Positions 17,255-25,365 of a DNA stretch of 64,000 bases are shown here, in pieces. The position numbers and the translations under genes were made by a program. This DNA comes from Pseudomonas syringae (GTDB lineage: Bacteria; Pseudomonadota; Gammaproteobacteria; Pseudomonadales; Pseudomonadaceae). Position 1 is the stretch's first letter. Each line of letters opens with the position of its first letter. The DNA lies in contig NZ_WKEQ01000026.1 in NCBI RefSeq assembly GCF_021605415.1, positions 17,292 through 81,291 of the forward strand, read 5' to 3'. The notes beneath the pieces are model-generated. The model ran no database searches. It saw nothing but the letters and a program-made list of their open reading frames with translations, and was not told where the DNA came from.

Positions 17255-18628
17255 CTATTTCCGGCGCAATCGCCAGCCAATCAAAACCAGCAACACCACG
17301 CCCAAACCGCCCGCCATCAGCCAAAGCACCTGATCGTCACCAACCAGCGGCTTCTCGATCCGCCAATACCCCGGTTGCATCAACAATTCACGCATCGCCT
17401 TGTTCGCCGCTTGCAGCGACACACCTTGCAGCTCGCGGGCAGGATTGGCGAAGCGGCCGTCTTCGTAATCGCCCAGCGCGCTCCAGTAATAATCGGCTAA
17501 CGCGCTGTTGCCTTGCACCGCCCAGGCCTGATGGGCGATGGCGGCTTGTTTGAGGCGAGCAAAGGTGTCGGCGTCGAGGCCGTTTTTCAGCAGCTCGGCC
17601 TTGAGGTCTTCGAGCACTTGTTGAGCCTGGGCCACATCGTCGCGATCCAGATCCGCATTCAGGCTGGTGAAGCCGACGCCGCCGAACACTTCGCGTTCGG
17701 CCCACGGCCCGTACGACAAGCTGTGTTCCAGACGCAGTTTTCGGTACAGCGCCCAGTCGAGATATTCCTTGAGCAGGTCGAAGGTCTCGTCGTGCTGGTC
17801 TTCCAGCACCGGCTCGGGTACCAGCCAGTGCAGTTTGGCGCCATCACCAATGAAACCGCGCATCAGTGTGCGTTCGTGGGCGGCGCTGGCGCGGATATCC
17901 GGCAGTGGCGAGTGCTCGGTGGGCTCGACGGGTTCCAGCGCGCCCCATGTCCGTTCCAGATAGGCCGGCAACAGTTTGTCCAATTCGCCGACGACGATCA
18001 GAGTCATGTTGTTCGGCGCATACCAGGCCTTGCGCACCTTCTCCAGCTGTTGCTGGGTCAGGCCTTCGACCTGGGCGCGCTGCGGGCATTTCAGGCCCAG
18101 TTCCACGGCCAGCTGGTTGCTCGCGGTGTGGCCCAGATCCTGCCGGTCGAGCCAGCGTTGCAGATGGGTGTAATGGCCGCCGTCCTCGCGCTCGACGATT
18201 TTTTTCGCGGCGATGATGGCGTTGTCATCGATGCGCGTCTGGGTCAGCAGATCGAGCAGCAGGTCGAGCACCTTGCGCTGGTTTTTCGCCGGAGCCTCTA
18301 TGACAAACGTGGTATCGGCATTGCTGGTGAACGCGTTCCAGTCGCCGCCAAGGGCCTGCATGCGTTCTTCGAGGCCACCTTCGCCGGTGGCGTCGATGCC
18401 GCTGAACAGCAAATGTTCGAGCAGATGCGGCAGCTCCTTTTCATCGCAACCAAAATCGTCGAGGCCGACGCCGACCACCAGACGAATCGCCACATGCCCG
18501 CGTTCGGTACCGGGTTTGAGCATCAGTTGCAGGCCGTTGGGCAGGGCATAGCCTTCGACCTGAAAACGATCCAGAGCGAGGGCGGGAAGGGAACCGAGCA
18601 ACAGACAGGCGAACAACAGGCAACGCAT
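17255..18628 (-). CDS. M16-family zinc metallopeptidase, membrane-anchored
   Basis: A 457-residue secreted peptidase of the pitrilysin (M16) family. It has an N-terminal signal peptide (MRCLLFACLLLGSLPALA). The inverted zinc motif HLLEH (HxxEH) lies near residues 63-67, with a downstream Glu in the NKA... helix region expected for the third ligand. A second M16 half follows. A single C-terminal transmembrane helix (about 435-452) ending RLRRK would anchor it in the inner membrane with the active site in the periplasm. An ATG at 18640 would add four residues; the one at 18628 has GGAAG upstream. The substrate is unknown. Confidence 0.85.
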   Translation of the reverse strand: MRCLLFACLLLGSLPALALDRFQVEGYALPNGLQLMLKPGTERGHVAIRLVVGVGLDDFGCDEKELPHLLEHLLFSGIDATGEGGLEERMQALGGDWNAFTSNADTTFVIEAPAKNQRKVLDLLLDLLTQTRIDDNAIIAAKKIVEREDGGHYTHLQRWLDRQDLGHTASNQLAVELGLKCPQRAQVEGLTQQQLEKVRKAWYAPNNMTLIVVGELDKLLPAYLERTWGALEPVEPTEHSPLPDIRASAAHERTLMRGFIGDGAKLHWLVPEPVLEDQHDETFDLLKEYLDWALYRKLRLEHSLSYGPWAEREVFGGVGFTSLNADLDRDDVAQAQQVLEDLKAELLKNGLDADTFARLKQAAIAHQAWAVQGNSALADYYWSALGDYEDGRFANPARELQGVSLQAANKAMRELLMQPGYWRIEKPLVGDDQVLWLMAGGLGVVLLVLIGWRLRRK

Positions 18629-18659
18629 AAGGGCTTCCATAGATCCGTGTCGTCAGTCA

Positions 18660-18735
18660 GATCGCCTTCGCGAGCAAGCCCGCTCCCACATGGGTTTCGT
18701 GAACCTGTGGGAGCGGGCTTGCTCGCGAAGGCGGC
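18660..18735. repeat. Pseudomonas REP palindrome pair ('gggagcgggcttgctcgcg' type)
   Basis: Two inverted copies, 'cgcgagcaagcccgctccca' and 'tgggagcgggcttgctcgcg', are separated by about 16 bp. Together they form a near-perfect long hairpin between two genes on the minus strand. Confidence 0.85.
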
Positions 18736-18781
18736 CTTGAGGCTGAACCATGAATTACTGACTGACCGCACCGACAGACGT

Positions 18782-20440
18782 TCAAGGCGAATGCGTAATG
18801 TCGCTCATATCATCCACGGCCAATGCGCCCGTATCAGCCGTTTCCAACACCGCATATGCACTGCTGCAGAACAGCGAATTGAGGCGCTTCATGTCGGCAA
18901 TCAGCTCCAGATGCAGCGAACTGGTTTCAAGACTCTGGACGATCTTGCGCTGCAAACGGCTGACATGGGCGTGAGCCAGACGGCGCTCCTGCGCGCGAAA
19001 CCGCCGTTTTTCACGCAGCAATTGACGCGCACTTTCCCGGTCGGCACTGAGAAACACCGAAAGACCCAGGCGCAGGTTGGAAATCAACTGGCTGTGCAGA
19101 TCGGCCAGTTCTTCCAGGCCGACCTCGGAAAACGAGCGGCGCTGGGAGGTTTTCTGCTGCTGCACTTTGCGCAACATCCGTTCGATGAGGTCGCTGGCGA
19201 GCTTGAGGTTGATTGCCAGTTCGATGATTTCCGCCCAGCGCCGGCTGTCTTGCTCGCCGAGGTCTTCGCGGGGCATCTGCGCCAGGTACAGCTTGACCGC
19301 GCTGTACAGGGCTTCAACGTCATCGGTCATGCGGCGAATTTCCTGGGTGATCGCCGTCTGCTTGCCGCGCAGCACGTTGAGCATCGCTTCGAGCATGTTG
19401 TCGACCAGATCGCCGATGCGCAGCGTTTCCCGGGCGGCGTTGGCCAGGGCCAGGCTCGGAGTGACCAAAGCTGTGGCATCGAGATGGCGTGGTTTGACCG
19501 TGCCATTGACATCCGGACGCTCCGGCAGCAGCCAGCCACACAACCGCGCCATCGGCCCGACGCTGGGCAGCAGGATCAGGCAACGCGCGGTGTTGTAGAG
19601 GAGGTGGAAGCCGATGACCATTTCCTGCGGGCTGAAATCGAGGCTGTCGATCCAGTGCGCCAGCGGATCGAGCACCGGAATGATCAGCAGCAGACCGATC
19701 AGTTTGTACAGCAGACTGCCCAGCGCGACTTGGCGGCCGGCGGCGTTCTGCATGCTGGTGCTCATGAATGCCAGGATGCCGCTGCCGATGTTGGCGCCGA
19801 TCACCAGTCCGATTGCCACCGGCAAACTGATCACGGCCGCGCCGGCGAGGGTCGCGGTCAGCAACACGGCCGCGAGGCTGGAGTAGGAAACCATTGCGAA
19901 CAACGCGCCGACCAAGGCGTCGAGGAGAATATCCCCGGTCAGCGAGGCGAAAATCACCTTCACCCCTTGGGCGCTGGTGATCGGCGCGGCGGCCTCGACG
20001 ATCAGTTGCAGCGCCAGGATGATCAGCCCCAGCCCGATGCTGACGCGGCCCATTTGCCCGAGCCGCGTCTGTTTGCGCGACAGGAAGAAAATCACCCCGA
20101 GGAAAATCAACAGCGGCGACAGCCACGATAAGTCGAGCGTCAGCACCCGCGCCATCAGCGCCGTACCGACGTCGGCGCCGAGCATGGTCGCCAGCGCCGG
20201 GGTCAGCGCCATCAGGCCCTGACCGACAAAGGAAGTCACCAGCATTGCCGTGGCGTTGCTGCTCTGCACCATCGCCGTAACGACAATCCCGGCGATAAAA
20301 GCCAACCAACGCCTGGACATGTTCTGGCCAATCACATGGCGCAGATTGGAACCGTAAACCCGCAAAATGCCGGTTCGGACGATGTGCGTGCCCCAGATCA
20401 ACAGGGCAACGGCAGAAAGCAGATTGAGCAGGGTGAGCAT
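18782..20440 (-). CDS. Na/Pi cotransporter family protein with PhoU-like tail
   Basis: A 552-residue inner-membrane protein of the NptA/YjbB type. Two Na/Pi-cotransporter repeats carry QSSNAT near residue 60 and a second glycine- and serine-rich repeat near residues 170-190. About eight to nine transmembrane helices are followed by a cytoplasmic PhoU-like helical domain (about 330-530). It may move phosphate in or out with sodium; E. coli YjbB exports phosphate. I looked for a Pho box upstream and found no acceptable match. Confidence 0.85.
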   Translation of the reverse strand: MLTLLNLLSAVALLIWGTHIVRTGILRVYGSNLRHVIGQNMSRRWLAFIAGIVVTAMVQSSNATAMLVTSFVGQGLMALTPALATMLGADVGTALMARVLTLDLSWLSPLLIFLGVIFFLSRKQTRLGQMGRVSIGLGLIILALQLIVEAAAPITSAQGVKVIFASLTGDILLDALVGALFAMVSYSSLAAVLLTATLAGAAVISLPVAIGLVIGANIGSGILAFMSTSMQNAAGRQVALGSLLYKLIGLLLIIPVLDPLAHWIDSLDFSPQEMVIGFHLLYNTARCLILLPSVGPMARLCGWLLPERPDVNGTVKPRHLDATALVTPSLALANAARETLRIGDLVDNMLEAMLNVLRGKQTAITQEIRRMTDDVEALYSAVKLYLAQMPREDLGEQDSRRWAEIIELAINLKLASDLIERMLRKVQQQKTSQRRSFSEVGLEELADLHSQLISNLRLGLSVFLSADRESARQLLREKRRFRAQERRLAHAHVSRLQRKIVQSLETSSLHLELIADMKRLNSLFCSSAYAVLETADTGALAVDDMSDITHSP

Positions 20441-20737
20441 GCAGGCCCCCTGTATTGGCTGTGCCCCAAAGGAGCAAATTGACGGTGCCGCGCGATTTCT
20501 ACGTTTCTTTACTTAAGCTGTAGTTGGCTAACGGTCAGGGCGCCAGCATTGCACAGCTAAAGTGCGGATTGAAACAAAAGTGTCATAAGAAACCGGCTCA
20601 TACACGCTCATCGCTAAACGCAAAAACCTGTGGTAGCTGACTTGCCAGCGATGGCGTCAGCCCAGCAAACATGATGTCGCTGACACTTCGCTATCGCTGG
20701 CAAGCCAGCTCCCACAGGTTTTGTATCGCCTACCGGA
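20441..20737. other. Intergenic region between terC and Na/Pi gene, with REP pair
   Basis: No gene is seen. The half next to the Na/Pi gene (20441-20620) should hold its promoter. The other half is a REP pair. Confidence 0.6.
20625..20722. repeat. Pseudomonas REP-type palindromic pair
   Basis: A degenerate copy 'cctgtggtagctgacttgcc' and its inverse 'ggcaagccagctcccacagg' enclose about 45 bp, directly after the terC stop. Confidence 0.8.
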
Positions 20738-21505
20738 TTACTGCCCCGGAATGTCCTTGCGCAGTTTCACCGGATCCTGCTGTTTGCGCTTTTTCGCAAT
20801 CGCGGTGCGCAACTTGATGTTGATCGCTTCAACCGCCAGCGAGAACGCCATGGCGAAGTAGACGTAGCCCTTCGGCACGTGCACGTCGAACGACTCGGCG
20901 ATCAAAACAGTACCCACCACCAGCAGGAACGACAGCGCCAGCATTTTCAGCGACGGATGCTTGTCGATGAATTCGCTGATCTTGCCGGAAGCCAGCATCA
21001 TCACCAGGACGGCCACGATGATCGCGGCGACCATGACCGGTACATGAGAGACCATACCGACGGCGGTGATGACCGAGTCCAGCGAGAAGACGATGTCGAT
21101 GATCGCGATCTGGATGATGGTGTAGAGGAATTTGCCGCCCGCGCCCGAGGGCTCGTCGTTGTTTTCGTCTTCGCCTTCCAGCGCGTGGTACATCTCTTGA
21201 GAGCTTTTCCAGAGCAGGAACAGGCCACCGAAGAACAGGATCAGGTCGCGGCCAGAGATGCCCTCGCCGAACACCACGAACAGGTCGGCGGTGAGGCGCA
21301 TGACCCAAGTGATCGACAGCAGCAACAGGATTCGCGTGATCATGGCCAGGGCCAGACCGAAGATCCGGGTGCGCTGCTGCATGTGTTTGGGCATGCGGCT
21401 GACCAGGATCGAAATCATGATGATGTTATCGATGCCGAGGACGATTTCCAGAGCGGTCAGGGTGAAGAAGGCAACCCAGATTTCGGGGTTGGTCAGCCAA
21501 TCCAT
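20738..21505 (-). CDS. TerC-family membrane protein
   Basis: A 255-residue polytopic protein of the TerC family, members of which export or load metal ions such as manganese. The two acidic signature helices are present: ALEIVLGIDN near residues 15-24 and IDIVFSLDSV near 135-145. About seven to eight transmembrane helices are visible, with an acidic loop (EGEDENNDEP) between them. The ATG at 21505 follows AAAGGAAT, while upstream starts lack a site. The C-terminus is basic and probably cytoplasmic. I saw no manganese (yybP-ykoY) riboswitch in the short 85 bp leader. Confidence 0.87.
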   Translation of the reverse strand: MDWLTNPEIWVAFFTLTALEIVLGIDNIIMISILVSRMPKHMQQRTRIFGLALAMITRILLLLSITWVMRLTADLFVVFGEGISGRDLILFFGGLFLLWKSSQEMYHALEGEDENNDEPSGAGGKFLYTIIQIAIIDIVFSLDSVITAVGMVSHVPVMVAAIIVAVLVMMLASGKISEFIDKHPSLKMLALSFLLVVGTVLIAESFDVHVPKGYVYFAMAFSLAVEAINIKLRTAIAKKRKQQDPVKLRKDIPGQ

Positions 21506-21537
21506 GTGTATTCCTTTGAGCAATTGTTAAACCAACA

Positions 21538-21573
21538 AAGGGCCCGGCTTCAAACCACGAAGCCTGGCCCCCG
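21538..21573 (-). terminator. Terminator between citM-like gene and terC
   Basis: On the minus strand, GGGGCCAGGCTTC and GAAGCCGGGCCC pair around a seven-base loop and are followed by TTTG. This should end the CitMHS transcript before terC. Confidence 0.7.
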
Positions 21574-21590
21574 GTTGGCGGGTATTAGGC

Positions 21591-22898
21591 TTATAGAGTG
21601 CTGAACAGCGGAAAAATCCCCATCAGCAATGCTGCAACCAAGATGCACATGCACACCAGGATCGCCCATTTCAGGGTGAAACGCTGGTGGTCACCGAAGT
21701 CGATGCCGGCCAGCGCCACCAACAGATAGGTCGACGGCACCAACGGGCTCAGCAAGTGGACGGGCTGACCGACGATCGAGGCACGGGCCATTTCCACACC
21801 GGTGATGCCGTAATGGCTGGCGGCTTCGGCCAGTACCGGCAGCACGCCGTAATAGAAGGCATCGTTGGACATGAAAAAGGTGAACGGCATGCTCACCAGC
21901 GCCGTGATCACCGCCAGGTACGGGCCAAGGAAGTCAGGGATTACCGCCAACAAACTCTTCGACATCGCATCGACCATGCCGGTGCCCGACAGGATACCGG
22001 TGAAGATGCCCGCCGCAAAGATCAGGCCGACCACCGCCAGCACACTGCCGGCGTGGGCCGCGACCCGATCCTTCTGCTGTTGCAGGCACGGGTAGTTGAC
22101 GATCATCGCGATACTGAACGCCACCATGAACAGCACCGGCAGGGGCAGCAGACCGGCGATCAGCGTGCACATCAGGCACAGGGTCAGGGCGCCGTTAAAC
22201 CAGATCAGCTTCGGACGACGAGCGTCAGGGAACTGCGAGACGCTGATTTCGCTGTGATCGATTTCGTCGCCGACCAGGTGCAGTTCACCCAGGCGCGCGC
22301 GCTCGCGTTTGCCGTAGAAGTAAGCGATCAACAGGATCGCCACCACACCGGCAGCCATGGCCGGCACCATCGGTACGAAAATGTCCGACGGATCCACATG
22401 CAACGCACTGGCGGCACGGGCGGTCGGTCCACCCCACGGCGTCATGTTCATCACGCCACCGGCGAGGATGATCAGGCCGGCCATGATGCGCGGGCTCATG
22501 CCGATGCGGCTGTACAGCGGCAGCATGGCGGCCACGCAAATCATATAAGTGGTCGCGCCGTCACCATCAAGGGAGACAACGAGCGCCAGAACGGCGGTGC
22601 CGACCGAAACTTTCAGCGGGTCGCCCTTGACCAGTTTGAGGATCTTGCGCACGGCCGGGTCGAACAGGCCTGAGTCGATCATCAGGGCGAAATACAGAAT
22701 GGCAAACATCAGCATCACGCCGGTCGGCGCAAGCTTGGTGATGCCTTCGAGCATCATCGGGCCGATCTTCGGCGCGAAACCGCCGAACAGGGCGAAGACG
22801 ATCGGGATGATGATCAGGGCGATCAGCGCGGACAGGCGCTTGGTCATGATCAGGAACATGAACGTGATGACCATGGCGAAGCCAAGGAAAGTCAGCAT
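21591..22898 (-). CDS. CitMHS-family metal-citrate:proton symporter
   Basis: A 435-residue inner-membrane transporter that takes up citrate complexed with a divalent metal. Twelve or so hydrophobic helices are visible. The CitMHS signatures SLDGDGATTYMI near residues 108-120 and GGVMNMTPWGGPTARAA near 147-163 are well conserved, as is the C-terminal PVHLLSPLVPSTYLLV. The length is that of Bacillus CitM (433). No two-component sensor pair is adjacent; a strong inverted repeat about 215 bp upstream may be its operator. Confidence 0.9.
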   Translation of the reverse strand: MLTFLGFAMVITFMFLIMTKRLSALIALIIIPIVFALFGGFAPKIGPMMLEGITKLAPTGVMLMFAILYFALMIDSGLFDPAVRKILKLVKGDPLKVSVGTAVLALVVSLDGDGATTYMICVAAMLPLYSRIGMSPRIMAGLIILAGGVMNMTPWGGPTARAASALHVDPSDIFVPMVPAMAAGVVAILLIAYFYGKRERARLGELHLVGDEIDHSEISVSQFPDARRPKLIWFNGALTLCLMCTLIAGLLPLPVLFMVAFSIAMIVNYPCLQQQKDRVAAHAGSVLAVVGLIFAAGIFTGILSGTGMVDAMSKSLLAVIPDFLGPYLAVITALVSMPFTFFMSNDAFYYGVLPVLAEAASHYGITGVEMARASIVGQPVHLLSPLVPSTYLLVALAGIDFGDHQRFTLKWAILVCMCILVAALLMGIFPLFSTL

Positions 22899-23211
22899 GG
22901 GAATACTCCAGGCGTAGCGCGGCTAGGGAATGAGCGGATCGGGAGAATCAGCGCAGAACGAAAGGCACGAGGCGTACGGGCGGAGTTACAGCGAGGAGGC
23001 GGGTTGCAGAGGACATCAGAATCACCATTGTTTTTGTTAAAAGGGCCTGGCGCACGATGCAACATGCGCGTTGGCCAACCGGTCTGTTGCCGGCAGGTGA
23101 GGCGATCCTAATCGCGAAAGCTTTCAGTCAGCTTTCGCAGATGAAAGCGTCCGGCAAATGGTGAACCGGCGGTCGGGTGGCGCGATGACCGGAACCGACG
23201 CTATGGATCGA
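22899..23211. other. Promoter region of the CitMHS gene
   Basis: No gene is seen. It holds an inverted repeat at 23114-23138 and an AT-rich patch near 23030-23045. A -24/-12 search gave only wrongly spaced matches. Confidence 0.5.
23114..23138. promoter_or_regulatory. Perfect nine-base inverted repeat, possible operator
   Basis: GCGAAAGCT and AGCTTTCGC surround TTCAGTC. It has no T run, so a DNA-binding site is more likely than a terminator. A further half copy (GAAAGC) follows at 23143. Confidence 0.45.
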
Positions 23212-23538
23212 TCAAAAAACAGACAGGTTCAGCGAGCGAATCGCGCCCATCCAGATCGCGTGGTCGGTGTGATCGAGCAAATCGTCTCCCGTGTCCGGGT
23301 GCAGGAACACCACCAGCCCTTTTCGGTTGAGCGCCAGCCACGGCAACACATCGGCGATCACCTCAGGGCCGAAGGCCAATTGGCAACTCCAGTCCGGGTG
23401 CGGGCCGACCGGGCGTTCGTGCACGCGGCCCATTCTCAGCGTAAACAATTGCGCCGCCTGCTCACACAAGGCACGTGCCTGATCAATCGTGTCGGCATCG
23501 AAATAGACGTGGGCGTGGTAACCCTTGATCGCTTGCAT
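23212..23538 (-). CDS. DOPA 4,5-dioxygenase family protein
   Basis: A 108-residue protein of the small DOPA-4,5-dioxygenase-like family. Family marks are YHAHVYFD at the N-terminus, GPHPDWSCQLAF in the middle and FLHPDTGDDLLDHT near the end. These His residues are the likely iron ligands of an extradiol ring-cleaving fold. The true bacterial substrate is not known; plant and fungal relatives make betalain precursors. The ATG at 23538 gives the conserved start, while longer frames lack a site. It stands alone and is divergent from the NAD-binding protein gene. Confidence 0.8.
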   Translation of the reverse strand: MQAIKGYHAHVYFDADTIDQARALCEQAAQLFTLRMGRVHERPVGPHPDWSCQLAFGPEVIADVLPWLALNRKGLVVFLHPDTGDDLLDHTDHAIWMGAIRSLNLSVF

Positions 23539-23620
23539 CGCAAACCCTCTGAATTGATTCGAACCCTCGGCGTTGCCCACCAGTCACATGCCATATAGGT
23601 CAAAAACAAGGAAAAAGGCC

Positions 23621-24289
23621 ATGAAAAATGCCGAAACCCCAGTCGTCAAAGTGGTGCTCTATGGTGCCATGAGTAGCCTGGGCAGTGCGTTGATGGCTGA
23701 ATTGCTGCGCCGCCAGCATGAAGTGATCGCAATTCTCGACGACCTCACCGCCCTGGCTCCGCGCCCGGGGTTACGCACCAAGACCGGTGATCTGTTCGAT
23801 GCCGAGCGGATCAACCAGAGCGTGGCCGGCAGTTCGGCGGTTATCTGCCTGCTCGACGCGCCGGGCTTGCCGTTCAATAGCGAGCATGTGGAAAAGTCCG
23901 TCGTACTCGGCCCTGTGGAGCAGGTGCTGGCGGTCGATGCACTGATCGACGGTCTGCAAGCGGCGAGCGTAGCGCGGTTGCTGTTGGTTGGCGATTTCGA
24001 AGTGCTGGACGATCCGGAAGTGGCGGATCCGTTGCAACGTCATGCCGCCGAAGAAATTCGCGAAGCGCTGCAAAGCAGTTCCGTGCGCTGGACGCTGGTT
24101 AATGCGCCACGCGGCGTCGCCGGTTTGACCATCGAGCATTTCAGCCAGGTCGGCGGCAATCTTGAACCGGGCCTGGCCGAACCGCTGGAACGCCTGAACC
24201 GCACGGCGGTAGGAATGGCCGACGAGCTGCGGCTGAATCTGCACATCGGCGAACACGTCAGTTTCGTCGCTGCCTCGCCCCCCGTGTAA
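23621..24289 (+). CDS. NAD(P)-binding Rossmann-fold oxidoreductase/epimerase-like protein
   Basis: A 222-residue protein with an N-terminal Rossmann fold. The nucleotide-binding loop reads LYGAMSSLGSAL instead of the classical GxxGxxG, with Ser replacing one Gly. The rest resembles atypical short-chain dehydrogenases of the NAD(P)H-azoreductase or YwnB kind. The catalytic Tyr-x-x-x-Lys pair is not evident, so it may bind NADP as a sensor or reductase rather than act as an epimerase. AAGGAAAAAGG precedes the ATG at 23621. Substrate and pathway are unknown. Confidence 0.6.
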   Translation: MKNAETPVVKVVLYGAMSSLGSALMAELLRRQHEVIAILDDLTALAPRPGLRTKTGDLFDAERINQSVAGSSAVICLLDAPGLPFNSEHVEKSVVLGPVEQVLAVDALIDGLQAASVARLLLVGDFEVLDDPEVADPLQRHAAEEIREALQSSSVRWTLVNAPRGVAGLTIEHFSQVGGNLEPGLAEPLERLNRTAVGMADELRLNLHIGEHVSFVAASPPV

Positions 24290-24339
24290 GAGCTGCCGCA
24301 GGCCCGAGCCGCGTTCGGACGATCTTTTGATCTTCAACC

Positions 24340-25251
24340 CTATGCCCCGCCAGCCTGCTCAACCATCAACCAGTCGACAAACTGCTGAATCAACGCCCCA
24401 CGGCGCTTTCGCTGCGGCAACACAACGTAATACCCCAGCCGCGACACCGTGGTTTGCGCAATCGGCCGGCATAGCAAACCCTGGCTCAATAAGTTATCCA
24501 CAAGGTGCCGCCAACCAATCGCCACACCCTGACCACCAATCGCCGCCTGAATCAGCAGCGTGTAGTTATCGAACCGTAATTGCCCCGGCGCTGGCGGCGT
24601 AGTGATGCCCAATTCACGGAACAGACCACTCCAGTCAAACCAGTTGCTGCTGTTCTCACCCCTCAAGTGCAGCAGCGGGAATTCCAGCAGCGCCTGGGCG
24701 GGCAGAGGCAAGGTTCGATCCTTGAGCAGTCGCGGACTGCACACCGGGAACACTTCTTCGCTGAACAATCCATGGCTCTCGCCCTGCTTGAAGCGGCCAT
24801 CGCCAAACAGGATTGCCACGTCAATATCGCTGCGCAACATGTTGTGACTGCGTTCACTGGTGACCAGGCTGACGTCGACCTGCGGATTGGCTTCATGAAA
24901 ACGGTGCAGGCGCGGCATCAGCCAGTAGGCGGCGAAGGCAAAATCCGTGGCAACCTGCAAGACTTCATGTTGCTGCTGCGTGCTGATCGCGCTGAGACCT
25001 GCATCGATGTTCTGCAAACCGAGCTGAACCTGTTCGAACAGAATCGTGCCGACCTCGGTCATTTCGATGCCACGATAGATACGATCAAACAGCCGCGTGC
25101 CCAGTTGTTCTTCCAGGCGTTTGATCTGCTGGCTGATCGCCGGTTGCGTCGTGCCCAACTCGACGGCCGCCGCCGTAAAGCTGCGATGGCGGGCTGCCGC
25201 TTCGAAAGCGCGTAACAGGTCGAGGGACAAATCGCCAAGGGCTTCATACAT
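24340..25251 (-). CDS. LysR-family regulator of choline sulfate utilisation
   Basis: A 303-residue LysR-type regulator. The N-terminal winged HTH (about residues 9-68, with FTAAAVELGTTQPAISQQIKRLE) is followed by a substrate-binding domain. It is divergent from betC across a 114 bp intergenic region, the standard place for the regulator of choline sulfatase in Pseudomonas and rhizobia. The inducer is likely choline or choline-O-sulfate. A LysR box in the intergenic region could not be fixed by eye. Confidence 0.82.
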   Translation of the reverse strand: MYEALGDLSLDLLRAFEAAARHRSFTAAAVELGTTQPAISQQIKRLEEQLGTRLFDRIYRGIEMTEVGTILFEQVQLGLQNIDAGLSAISTQQQHEVLQVATDFAFAAYWLMPRLHRFHEANPQVDVSLVTSERSHNMLRSDIDVAILFGDGRFKQGESHGLFSEEVFPVCSPRLLKDRTLPLPAQALLEFPLLHLRGENSSNWFDWSGLFRELGITTPPAPGQLRFDNYTLLIQAAIGGQGVAIGWRHLVDNLLSQGLLCRPIAQTTVSRLGYYVVLPQRKRRGALIQQFVDWLMVEQAGGA

Positions 25252-25365
25252 AAGCTGTGCTTATCCTAGTCATTGCCGGCCACGGTGTTTACCAGATGGG
25301 CTATGGACTCCATCCTCAATCGCAGCACTCTCGCATAAATATTCAACATGGAATGCCGCGATCAC

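Noticed and set aside
17513..20131. Open frame of 872 codons on the plus strand
   Set aside because: It runs antisense through the M16 peptidase and Na/Pi cotransporter genes, whose motifs are clear. The translation is rich in Gln, His and Arg with no family pattern, as expected from high-GC complementary frames.
20580..20612. Pho box upstream of the Na/Pi cotransporter
   Set aside because: TGTCAT and CTCAT elements are present but the repeat spacing is not the 11 bp period of a Pho box.
23040..23075. Sigma-54-like promoter near citM
   Set aside because: TGGC and TGC elements are present but the GG-GC spacing is wrong (10 instead of 12, or longer on the other strand).
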